This document shows, one piece after another, positions 12,303 to 22,805 of a stretch of DNA of 64,000 nt. Made by a program: the position numbers and the translations under genes. Positions within the stretch are counted from its first letter, which is position 1, and each line of letters begins with the position of its first letter. The notes beneath the pieces were generated by a model, which worked only from the letters and a program-made list of their open reading frames with translations, did no database searches and was not told where the DNA came from. Location: NCBI GenBank assembly GCA_020064725.1, contig JAGTWJ010000006.1, forward strand, positions 2,666,001 through 2,730,000. The letters run 5' to 3'. The DNA comes from Drechslerella dactyloides. Its lineage: Eukaryota > Ascomycota > Orbiliomycetes > Orbiliales > Orbiliaceae.

Positions 12303-14719
12303 TCAGGTTCCTGGGAACATTCGAGCTCTAATATTTTCCATCGATGCAAGGTACAGACGTCCCAGCGAGCGGAATTTACGGACGTGGAGATCTGCAACGT
12401 CAGGCGGCCGTGGAATGCCAGAGTTTGGCGAGCGGGGAACAACGTCGGAGTACGGTGTATAGAGGAAGTATGGATCATCGGCGATGGCCTACATTAGAGA
12501 TTAGAGGGTTAACACAATTTAGAGAAAGCTCTCTTGAAGGAAAGGAGAACTGAATAAATGAAAAGAATTGGGACATACGTTGTTTCTGCCTTCGACATTG
12601 TAGAGACGCAGCATCATGTCGACCGCTCTGACCAAAAACCTCGCGTAGGGCGATAGCCCGTCAAATTTGCTCGCAACATTCTCAATAGTATTTATACAGG
12701 CTGTCGAGACGTGGTATACTTCTGGCAGAGTCACCTTGCTCCTGTCAATTAACGAGAGGCTGAGTAGATAGACTATGGCAGTAGCAAAAGCCTTGTACCC
12801 TGCTGTCCACGCTAATGGGAACCGATGAACACTGAAGCTCAATCCAACCATCTTTGACGCATGGTATATAGTCTCACTGCCATAGAATCGTGCCACGTCT
12901 GGTGTGACCGTAGGGAACTCGATGTCAAACTGTGGTATCAAAAGGATACCTTGGTAGAAAATCAGGTCGATATAGTTGTTCATAGCATCCAGGTAATCGT
13001 CAGAATAAGGATTCTCTGTTCTCGTTTGAATGTCAAGACTGACGGACAGCTTGGTGCTATTCCGCCAGGCCTCAAGTTCGCTGTGCCAATGAGCGAAGCC
13101 AGCGTCTGGGTCGCGACGAGCGCGATAGAGTAGCTGGAAGTACGTAATGAGGGGGCCTGATAGAAAACCGGTATCATCATTTGTGCCGGGGTCGCGCAGA
13201 CCAGGGACAGGAACCGTTATTAAATCGTCGTTAGCGATGGTGAAAGGCCGTCCCATTGACGCACCGGCCATTCTGTATCTCGTCAGCTTGGAACTTGTGG
13301 ATCGGAGGGCATATGCATATGCATATGTAGGACATACCGGTCAAGAGAGTAAAGAGTCCAGAAAGCCCAGGCTTTGGCAGTACTTTCTATACCGTTCCCC
13401 AGAGCTGAGGATATAAGGTGCAGGCCCATCGATATACACTTCGAGGCAACGATATCCAAAAGATGCCAACTGGATCCGGCGCAGGGATCGTACAGAGAGT
13501 ATATTACGATCAGGATCAACGCTTGCGTCATTGGTATGGACTCCACGTCGTCAAAGACATTTGGTATCCGCAGGGCAGCATAGTAGAGCATCTGCGGGAA
13601 TAGCGGTGCAGATCGAAGGTTTACGGAGACCGTCATTCCGACCACAACCACGAGGTAGACCACCAGCTCCTCTGCAGAACTGATTGTGCCCACCTCATAA
13701 TCGGGTCGCATCATCATGTTGTATTTGTTTGTGACATCTTCCCGAATCAGGAGAGGGTAGTGGGCGTGCACGAATTCAAAGTACATCTTAATCGCCCCGA
13801 GAACAGTGCCTCTGCTCATACTTCTGAGCATGGTCAGAGCACTCACGTTACCAAACGCGGGAGAGAGCTCTCCGAATAGAAGATTGGGAGCGGACGCACG
13901 CAGCGGATCGGAACCGGATAGTTTGATAGCTTGGAAAAGAGTGTTTTCGAAGGATAATGGATCGTTTATAGGAGAGCCAAGGGTGGGGGCTGGCGGTTGT
14001 TGGAGAGGGTTGCTGGGTGGAGGAGGAGCAAAGATGCCTGGGCCAGATTCGATGCCGACATTGATTCGGCCAGAGGGAGGAGGCGGTAGACTTGAGCTAG
14101 TCTGAATGAGGACCTGTCTGTACTGATTCTCGAGATCTTGAACCTGTTTCTCCAAATCCTCGATATATCTATAACTCGTGATTTCACCGTATTAGCACGA
14201 CGGTGCCTGGCCTGAAATTGTCAAATACGTGATGCTAGAATAGGTCAGCTTATACCCCCTTGGAACGTGCCGACCATCTGTGCTGAGAAATCGATCACGT
14301 TCAGCGGTCATACAAGGAACTCCCGCTACAAGGCACGCTGTGCAAGAAGGTACATTTCTGTCGCACTTGATGTATTCCAGGAAGTTAGTGGATAATTCGT
14401 ATTCCGAGCAGCAAGTAAAATCTTGCTATGGTGGATCGCAGGAAGAGAGGAAGCCAACCTTTGATTTTCTAGAGCGACAACGATCGCAGGCCAAGAGCAG
14501 CCGCGTCCTTTGAGGTTGGTTCGAACCCGATGGCGTGGAACTAGAGGCTATTGGCTGTGCTTGACCTTGCGCCTGAGGTTGGGTAGACTGGCCGTCGGGG
14601 CCGTCGGTCGAGGGCCCATCTATAGAAGTTTGAGGTTCGACGACGGGCCCGTCGGTCTCCATCGGCTGCAAGCTTGCCTCGCGCTCATCAGACGGATTTG
14701 TATTGTCGGATTCTTCCAT
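12303..14719 (-). CDS. Zn(II)2Cys6 transcription factor, 693 aa
   Basis: Five exons (14719-14459, 14365-14256, 14168-13338, 13272-12579, 12488-12303) join in frame to 693 residues. The zinc cluster is C78-x2-C81-x6-C88-x6-C95-x2-C98-x5-C104, with the basic segment RSRKSK between Cys 2 and 3; an intron falls between K87 and C88. After the linker HVPRG comes a coiled-coil dimerisation segment, YIEDLEKQVQDLENQYRQ. A Pro-rich linker and then a helical middle region (FVHAHYPLLIRED and AWAFWTLYSLDR) correspond to the fungal-specific regulatory domain. It is a nuclear DNA-binding regulator whose targets are unknown. The frame is open to 14755 but only from GTG, so the ATG at 14719 is the start. It is divergent from the similar regulator at 16018. 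The last exon ends 31 codons past Pro-rich DVVPRSPNSGIPRPP. Confidence 0.88.
13310..13328. repeat. CATATG repeat inside an intron
   Basis: Three tandem overlapping CATATG units make the palindrome CATATGCATATGCATATG in the third intron of the Zn2Cys6 gene. Confidence 0.6.
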
Positions 14720-16017
14720 TTGTGCGAGATGATATCTCTGGACATCGAGCAGCACAATTCACCTGTCTTGTGCAATAGTAGGACAGAGTCGGTGTGCTTT
14801 AGGATAGAGATTGCAATGTGAATGGGGGTCCAGTCCTTCCGAGTATTCCTCGGATGTCCTGTATGTTATCCAATGTCCACCTCTAGTGAGCGGTTTTCAC
14901 ATATGGGGTTGAACGCTGTCGGCGGAGCTTTTATACTAGTTAATAAGTGCACGTCGCGGATACCAGGCCGGAGAAGAGTTGGATTTTGGCTGTATCCACG
15001 GAAAGGCCCTTAGCAGGTGTGGACGCCCTGGTGGCCAAAATCCGTACCCGGGGGCAATTCAAGATCAGCAGTTCAGCCTGTCGCAGGGCCCGGTGCTAAT
15101 CCAGAACCTCAGTCGAGATCGAGATTTGAGTTCGATCGAGGCCTTTAGCGGCTGGCGGCGTTACTGACAGAACTTAGGCGACTCCTCCGCGTTTATAAGA
15201 TATTCTCAATCTACTTTTCAGAAGTTAGTCGCAAGGAGCGAGGTTTTCGTCATGGTCACTGACCAAGGCTAGACGCACCGCCAGCTTGAGGCTCACCACG
15301 CCCTGGCCCAATCTGTGGCTTGGATGTGTGGTCCCGCTTTCCAGTCAATGGTGCGAGGAGGCAAGGGAGCTCAGGGCAGGGCACTAGAATTGTCAAAGCG
15401 CCAGCTAAATGTCCTGGGAATGCGGGCTAAAGGCATTATCGATATCGACCGTAGTGTGTAGCAAGGAGGGAAAGCCGGGGGTACTGCTGGGCCCTGCCAA
15501 CTTTGCTGCACAATGGCGTCATAGCCGCGCGCACGGTTTTTGCGTTCGCCGATGGACATCCAACCACGGCAACTTCCCCTCATATGCCACGAACACGCAC
15601 ATCGAGTACTTCAGACGACTGCAGACCCTCGCTGGGATTCAAGCATCCTACCACCTCACAGCTTCGATTCGGGAGAGATATCTATCTTGGGCATACGGGC
15701 GACGGCGAAGCCTATCGATCGAGATCGTTTCCTTGTCGGCGCGATTGGCGAATTAACGTTCTGCGGCAAACAACCTAAACCACCCGCGATTAGTTTACAC
15801 CACGCGACCAGCGGCTCCCCTGTCGCTATCGAAGAAAACCGACGAGGAAACCTTATTTGTCGGACGAGGAAATCCGATCGTAGGGCTTCTCGGCTGTCTG
15901 AGGAGGACTCTGGCGCTGCCAGACGCTCCGGCGCTGCTCTGCAGTCAATTTTTACAGACTCTTCCCCTGATTTTGCGGCATAAATATACGCATCCGACGG
16001 CTCGGTGGAACGATGAA
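14720..16017. other. shared divergent promoter region of two Zn2Cys6 genes
   Basis: 1.3 kb between two regulators read outwards. It holds a CCG-N9-CGG everted repeat at 14839 and otherwise no recognisable gene. The frame open from 15973 into the right-hand gene starts with TTG, so it is not used. Confidence 0.6.
14839..14853. promoter_or_regulatory. everted CCG...CGG repeat, candidate zinc-cluster binding site
   Basis: CCGAGTATTCCTCGG is a perfect 5-bp dyad (CCGAG/CTCGG) with a 5-bp spacer, about 120 bp upstream of the ATG at 14719. Zn2Cys6 dimers bind paired CGG triplets in this kind of arrangement, so autoregulation or cross-regulation by the neighbouring regulator is possible. No binding is shown by the sequence. 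Confidence 0.4.
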
Positions 16018-18710
16018 ATGCAGTCCGATAAACGCCATTCAGATGCCACTCCCCCGGAGGCTGGCCAAGTCGACAAGATGCCTGCTATCCAGAGCATTGC
16101 GCTGAACACTCCTCCCCCGACACCATCGCAAGTCAATACACCAACAAAACCGGCGATGCCATCCGCCAAAAACATCCTTAGCGACAAGCCTGTTGCATGT
16201 ACAAGGTGTAAGGCAAAAAAGATCAAGGTACGATTTTGCAGCGGCTGAGTCTTAGGGGGCCTAGCTAACCGCTTTGATAGTGTGATGGCAAGACGCCATC
16301 GTGCTCTGCCTGCACGAAGGCGCGAGAGCAATGTCTCATTGCCGATATGGTTACAGGGAAGGCACATCCTCGAGGGTCCGTATCCCGCTGCCACCAATTA
16401 TCTACAAAGCTCCAACGAGAAATCAAAAGTGTTGACTTACGATAACAGGTATATCCAGCACATGCAAAATCGGATTTCGGAGCTCCAGTCCCTCATTGAT
16501 ACCAAAACACGGGAAGCGAGGGTTCTGCAGAGTCGACAGGCATCCACCTCGTCTTATGTCGATAGTCCTCTACTTTCCGACCCCCTCACACCCGCTAAAC
16601 GCTCCTTAGCCACTTCATTACCCTGCCAGCCTGCCGAACCGATACCGGGGCCGCGTGTAGACGACTCCGAAGGAGATCTTGCTCTTGCTCGGCTTTTGGT
16701 ACAGACGCTGCACTTAAAGGATCATGGACCATGCATCTCCAAGCTTTCATACCTTATTTCAGACGACAGCTCGACTTCAGTGCAAGCGTTAGCACCATAT
16801 GTAGAGCTACCGTCGGAAAGCGAGTCGGAAAAGTTAATTGATCTATACATCAGAAACGAGCATCGGTGTTTTCCGTTTCTCTCCGAGGACGAGATCTACG
16901 AGATCATGGGCCGGGTGCATTCCATCGGCGCTTCAGTACAAGACCCGACGCAGCAGGACCTCTTTCGAGCATTCATGATATTTGCAATTGGCGCGTTATC
17001 GGATGTGAGGGAGGAGACCGACCCTACGGCAACTGCATTTTCATATTACAACTCTGCACTTATGTACGCCGGTGGCTTGTCAATGATGTCAGGGATACCG
17101 GCAATACAGAACCTGCTGCTACTTTGTTTGTTCTCATTAAATGCGAAGATAACTCAAGACGCATGGCGACTGAGTAGACGGGCGCTGCACATCGGCATCC
17201 AAGAGGAGTTCCACTTAAACATCCAAAGAGGAAACGAAATTACTCAAAGTTCACGCGAAAACATCATACAGACCCGAATCAAGCAAAACATTTTTTGGAG
17301 CGCCTACTGCCTGAACCGCATCACGAGCAACATGATATACGACCGACCGCCGTCGATCCCAGAGGCAGATATAGATATCGAGGTACGGACAGCAAGCCCG
17401 CGTTGCTCCAGACATAACGCTAACGCTAGGTCAAGGCCCCGACTGAAGCCGACACGACTTACATGTCGATGGCCAACGGCGCGCAGATGTTCTCACGGCC
17501 AACATCCCTTCTACCGAACTTAGTCCGCCTGTACCACCTTAGTACTGTCGCCTTCACTTCGTTCAATTCCAATCCTCCAGGAGGCGACACTATAACGAAG
17601 CTGGAGCAGTATTTTCGGGAATTTCAAGCCAGCAGGAGCAGTGTGCTACAAAGTCCAACAGACAAGTATAACCTACCGGTGTATATGACACTTTCGCGCG
17701 ATGCGCACCCAATGCTGGTATTTCAGTGGGCTGTGACGTCGCTATTAGCATCGAGAGATGGGCTACCAGCAGATATACAAAATCTCGCACTCTTCCATTG
17801 CACCGAAACACTATCCTCTATGGCTTTTGCGCGAGCCAATTCGCGACAACATGCAACATCACGACTATCATTCATCATCACGCTCCGGACACTTTTTGTA
17901 ATGTTGTCCGTTTTATTAGCACGGCCATTGGCGCTGTCGCATGCAGCCATTCAGGGAAGCCCAGTGGTGGCATTGAGTACGCTGGATGCAGCGATGGCAG
18001 GCGCCGTGGAGTACCTGATCTTGTTTGGGAAGCAGTTTGGGCATCGCAATAGCTACATACCAGCCTTGTTGCTGGCTTTGCGATATGGATTGTTCGAATG
18101 GGAGCGGAAAAAATTAGCTCCAGTGCAAATGCCTGCCGGGAATACAGCCATGGATCTGGATGGTGTGGGCTCACAAGTGGAGCAGTCTGCGATGGAAGCG
18201 CTGGGCATGCCGAATGACGAGTACTCGCACCTAATACCGAAGATGATGCGGATGTACCCGAAGATGTTTGAGCTGTTCCACTCGCTGGAGCTCAATGAGA
18301 TGCCGTTGAATCTGGATCTGAAAGTGCCGGCAAGTGAGGAAGAAGAGGAAACACCGACACCTGCCGGTGCCTTCGCGAAGTTTGGTAGTTCGGCAGCGGA
18401 TCTGGCAGTACTCGGAAAGCAAGTTCTGTGGCGACTGCGAGTGCAACTGGGCGGTTCTGCAGCTGGCGAACTAGTGCAGGCATTTAATGCACGCTTGGGC
18501 GCAGACAAGATGGTGGCGCCCTATCCACAAATAGGCACGGGCAGCTCGTTTAACAGTGTCACGGGCCCTGGCGTGGAAGTTTCGATGGAAGGCATGACGA
18601 GCAGGATGGAGTATCAACCGATAGCAGATTTTGTGGAGGGCGTCAGCGGAGCCCCCAAGATGGACGTGGACTTTTCCGGGTTCGAAACGAACATTGTGAC
18701 GTATTTGTGA
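16018..18710 (+). CDS. Zn(II)2Cys6 transcription factor with fungal-specific domain, 839 aa
   Basis: Four exons (16018-16227, 16281-16375, 16449-17382, 17430-18710) give 839 residues. The cluster is C61-x2-C64-x6-C71-x6-C78-x2-C81-x6-C88, followed by an HPRG linker and a coiled coil beginning YIQHMQNRISELQSLID. The first intron sits between K70 and C71 and the second within the PRG codon, the same two places as in the divergent neighbour, so the two genes probably share a duplicated ancestor. The middle region (IDLYIRNEHRCFPFLSEDEI, then FRAFMIFAIGALSD and IFWSAYCLNRITS) matches the layout of the fungal-specific transcription factor domain. It is a nuclear regulator with unknown targets. The ATG at 16018 is the first in frame after the TTG-only extension. 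The C-terminal ~100 residues are acidic and Met/Gly-rich, possibly an activation region. Confidence 0.9.
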
Positions 18711-19000
18711 CCTCGGTCGGTTGATCGATAGGTCAGTTGGAGTATATCTGGCGATTGGGCATGCATGGACATTCTGTTCTCTCAGCTTACTCATACAGTA
18801 ATATGGGCGGAAGGTTGCATTTTAGGTGGTACGTTTATACTGGGATTCTGCTTGCATGCATTTAGTTTGGGAATTAGGTGTGTTACGTGCATATATGAGT
18901 CCGTGTGGCCTTGCATCTGTTTTTGAGGCTATCATATGAACGGGGGTGTGCTGTACATATATTATTATATACCCGATTTTATGGTGGAAGTGAAGCCGAT

Positions 19001-19034
19001 ACGTCAGAGGTCTTATGACGTCAGAGGTCTTATG
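19001..19034. repeat. 17-bp tandem duplication
   Basis: ACGTCAGAGGTCTTATG occurs twice head to tail without a mismatch. Confidence 0.9.
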
Positions 19035-19102
19035 AATGAAACGGATCTGTACTCCTTGGACGAAGCATCTTTATACGTTTCGAGATTGAGAGGCTATAGC
19101 TT

Positions 19103-19118
19103 GTCTCGCGAGCTAGAG
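19103..19118 (-). repeat. dispersed 16-bp motif, copy 4
   Basis: GTCTCGCGAGCTAGAG on the plus strand is the reverse complement of the copy at 19620 at 15 of 16 positions. Confidence 0.6.
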
Positions 19119-19393
19119 TGCCGTATTTCACAGTTTGGTTCACGAAACAAGGCTACCGCAATGCGTACGCATGCAGGTGTGACTTTAGATTTATTGTTAC
19201 AATCCTTTCGAGAACTACTCGTATTCGTTATTTGTATTCAAACGGTATATGCCGTGGCTAATTCGTGGAGACTTTTCAAGTACGAGGTGACATTCACTAT
19301 GTAGTTATAGATCCGGAGGAAATTAGTAAGTTACGTAAAAGGCACATGTACACGTACACACGATATTGATTAGAGGAGGTATAGGTAGAAGGC

Positions 19394-19409
19394 GTCTGGC
19401 TTGCGAGAC
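19394..19409 (+). repeat. dispersed 16-bp motif, copy 5
   Basis: GTCTGGCTTGCGAGAC, flanked by GGC and AAG. Confidence 0.75.
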
Positions 19410-19541
19410 AAGTATAGGTACTGTTCTAAGAAAAGTACGACTAGTATGTATCCAGACTAATACCCCATTGCAAATCGATCTGGGCGATAAATAGGTCAAT
19501 ATGTCAATTCTACGTTAATCATGTCTATAAAGACTTATCTG

Positions 19542-19557
19542 GTCTCGTCAACCAGAC
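19542..19557 (-). repeat. dispersed 16-bp motif, copy 6
   Basis: GTCTCGTCAACCAGAC on the plus strand; inverted relative to its neighbours at 19394 and 19620. Confidence 0.75.
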
Positions 19558-19619
19558 GCACACGAATACGTATCCAGAATATTGGAAATTTGCATCGTCT
19601 CGTGAAGTGGAGTATGGTA

Positions 19620-19635
19620 GTCTAGCTCGCGAGAC
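19620..19635 (+). repeat. dispersed 16-bp motif, copy 7
   Basis: GTCTAGCTCGCGAGAC, one of four copies within about 530 bp. Confidence 0.7.
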
Positions 19636-20465
19636 AAAAATTGCAACGGCCGGATCGATCCGAAGACAAATCGATATCAAACATGCTGACAAACCCTTTA
19701 ATGGAATACCTATAGTATGCAATGATTGAAAATATTTTATGCCTCGGCGAACTCTCCACCGCACACTTCTGCTCGCGTGTGGGCTATTTTAGGCATGATG
19801 TCAACTCGCTGCTTTGTGTTATTTCAAATGTTCTTAGCTACTTAGTGTGCGCGTACTGGGATTGATCTCCACCAAACAAATCTCCGCGTTCGTACGTTCT
19901 ACATGTATACATGCATGCTTTGGCGGCCGGCCCCGAGACTATGTTCACATGAATTTGGTATACTCGAGTAAACACCTTCATGTATACAATTTGCGGTCTA
20001 TGCAATGGGTTATCGTCGCCCTTTTCGACCGGAGCCGAGGTTACGTTATAACAGGGCTTGCACATAGTTACTGGGTACTCAAGTGCTCACCAGACTAAGC
20101 ATGGCCTCGCAAACCAAGTTGATCCACACGGATCTGAGAATTCGAAGCGGGTTGGTTTAACGAGTCTATATGGAGTGCATAGCCTCTAAAATAAAGACTA
20201 TTGAGACCGCTCATTGCAAATGCACAGTCCGTAAAGCTTAAATAGTATAGTAGAGCAAGTAGAAACAATTGAATAGGCGACTTATATTAAGCCTAGCTTA
20301 TGGATCTGATGGGTAGATGCGCAGGAACTCCTCTGGAGCTTATTGACCTACAGGTACCTAGGGTGATCCCGTTGATGAGAACATTTGCAATTTGAGCTGA
20401 CACAGTCGAGTCGACTCACCAACCACATACTAGATAGAGACCTAGTTAGTGTAGATAATAGTCCT

Positions 20466-20479
20466 TCTGGAGCTCCAGA
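20466..20479. repeat. 14-bp perfect palindrome
   Basis: TCTGGAGCTCCAGA is a perfect palindrome. About 130 bp upstream, CTCCTCTGGAGCT (near 20329) pairs with its right half, which gives a small inverted-repeat structure that could be a decayed miniature element. Confidence 0.45.
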
Positions 20480-22805
20480 GGGGTTTGTGACGTTTCGCTC
20501 TGAGAAAGGTGTTATCCAGCCGCGCCTCACAGCTCCTAAAGTTCAGTGTGCATTCCAATCTGCAGGCACGTGCACAAGCACTTCTTCTCTTTTTAGCCCA
20601 GCAATCGCACACTACCCACATCTAGCTACTCTAGCTAAGTAGCTTCAGCATACCCCCAAGCAACTCCAAGCGCTGCAGCCAGCAAGAGAGGAACTAAAAA
20701 TGATGCACTAGACTTCTTCCTGCTTCCGACCGATCGATTGGATCTAGTTGAGTGAGCTGGCGGTGACGCTAAGGTGCGTACTCGGTTCTGTCGAATGATG
20801 CAACGAGACGATTTATAGATCTCGCCTTATTATAAATTCATGCTGACTCCGACTTCGACCTGTCTTAGGGCTGATACTGGACTGATATCACAGCTATTTT
20901 AATAACGAGATAATCTGTTCCTGATTGACCGCCGCAACCGATTTAGCATCCCACTCGACGTCTGAGGATGGCCAACTAAGCCGTCAACACTAAAGCTAAC
21001 GCTTTCTCGAGACTTTGCAACCGCAGGTATGTTAGGCAAGCTGGCTTCACTTCGGCGGCCGTAGTACCATGCTTCTGGCGCGTCCGCGTCCGCTATGATA
21101 TGCCCGACTGCTAATCTAGGCTTTAGTTCCCTGTCGGGTTAACGTTTCCGGTAACATTGAGACTAGTAGACGCAGCCCCCCCAAGACTATATGCACAACT
21201 GCGTATCGCGGCTTTTGGACGCCTTAGCTCTGAGCTGTGTTGCACCTCGCTCCTTCCGGGACGTGGTTACAACTGTCGCCAATCGGAGCCGCTCCCGGCT
21301 GTCCAGTGGTGCTTGACAAGGGCGGTATTTCGATGGTTGTGAACATGAACGTGGATGCGGATTGTCACAACATCAACATTGCGGACAAATTTTCATCAAA
21401 CATGCCGCCGGAGAGAGACCACATCAAACTGAAATATTGGAAATTGGTTACAACCTCAGTCTGGAGGAGAAATTGCCCGCTAGTTATGGAAAGCGATGAC
21501 TGCATCTGCAGGCGACAGTGGAGCTCATGCGAGGGGCGACCGGGGTGGGACGACGGCCTCAGATCGCCAGGTACTTTTCCGATGCCCAGCATCCGGGGCA
21601 GATGCGCAACTAGCGGGCTGCCAGTTATGCAATAAAACCTCCTTCGCCCGTTACACGCTAATGGATCCTTCAACTTGGGTTCGACTCTGCGAAAAGAGTC
21701 TCCGAAAAAAAGCTCGACTGCGGAGAAGGGAGGATGAGCATATGAGATAATATGTGATGTGGCTGCAGCCGGCGGAAATGTGATTGGCCGGCGCAGCTGG
21801 AAGAGCGTCCCGAGGCTAACGAGGTAGCGAGTCTGGCGAACCGAACAAAGGAGTGGTGGTGCAGGAACGCAGTTTGTATCACCATCAGGTCTGGAATTTT
21901 GGAATTTGGGGTTTCCATGGGCCGGCCGACGGTGGTGCTCCCGTCTCGCGCCTGGATGGCGCGTCTGGCGGACGCATTCTTCGGGCACAGGATCAATCAA
22001 TCCGAAGCAGCAGCAGCAGGCAGTGTCCCGGCAGATCGAGATCGTGAATCAGCAGGACGTGGACAGGAGCAGGCGGCCAGGGTGTCGGCTGGACGTGGAT
22101 CTGAGTGTGCTGCGGTGTGGGTCTCTGGCAAAGCCCGATTTGGTGGCAGATCGAGAGATGCACTTTCCCATGCCCCGGCTCTTCTCTGGCCTCGCCCGGC
22201 AGGCGGAAATATCTGCCACCGCGATAACATCGCTCTTAATTACTAGGCGAGGTCTCCTCGATCCGGCTTCCTCCAACATACTCATCCCCTTCACGACACG
22301 CTTCCGGCGTCTCTGCTCTCCCGCGTGCGTTCTCCCTCTCCCTCTTGTCTTGCCGTCTCGACGGGAGGCAGCAGCAGAAGACGAACGGAAAGGCGAACGG
22401 ACGCTCGCTCGGGCACCCAAACACCCCAAATCCGAGCCCACGCCGGCAGACGCAGACAGCTCGCGCCTGTGCCACTTCTCCTCCCTCGATCAACTTCGTT
22501 CTCTCGTTCTCTCTCCTCCATCCGACAGCAGTCGACCAATCGCATTGAATCTCCCATCGCGGATCCATCGCTCCACGGTCGCTACCTGAAATTTCTCTTC
22601 CCGTTGCTGCCGGCTGGCATTTATCCTTCGTTCGCTACGGCATTCATTCGCGAATTTGTGAGGCGGCCTCTCACGGGGCTGCCCGAGACCCGATAACCAC
22701 GGCTTCCATCCCTCTGCTCGCTCGCACGGGTGGATGCAGCGTTGGCTGACATCTGAACAACTGGTAGCAGAGAGGAGGAGGAGGAGCAGCTGGCTCACCG
22801 CATTC

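Larger units (their letters stand above)
18711..22805. other. long intergenic region with repeats; leader of the histidine kinase gene
   Basis: About 4.1 kb without a convincing gene. From left to right it holds a 17-bp tandem duplication (19001-19034), four copies of the dispersed 16-bp motif within 530 bp (19103-19635), a 14-bp palindrome at 20466, and from about 21.9 kb a GC-rich, C/T-rich region that is likely promoter and long 5' leader of the kinase gene. The longer open frames on both strands at 21.3-22.6 kb overlap each other and have arginine-rich, motif-free translations. Confidence 0.5.

Noticed and set aside
14720..14755. N-terminal extension of the left Zn2Cys6 protein
   Set aside because: The extended frame would have to start with GTG; the ATG at 14719 is in frame and used instead.
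22005..22020. CAG/GCA triplet run as a microsatellite of interest
   Set aside because: Only about five units and in a GC-rich leader; ordinary low complexity.
21365..22589. Two overlapping opposite-strand frames of 211 and 227 aa
   Set aside because: They overlap on opposite strands, are Arg/Pro/Ser-rich without motifs, and sit in the GC-rich leader region of the kinase gene.
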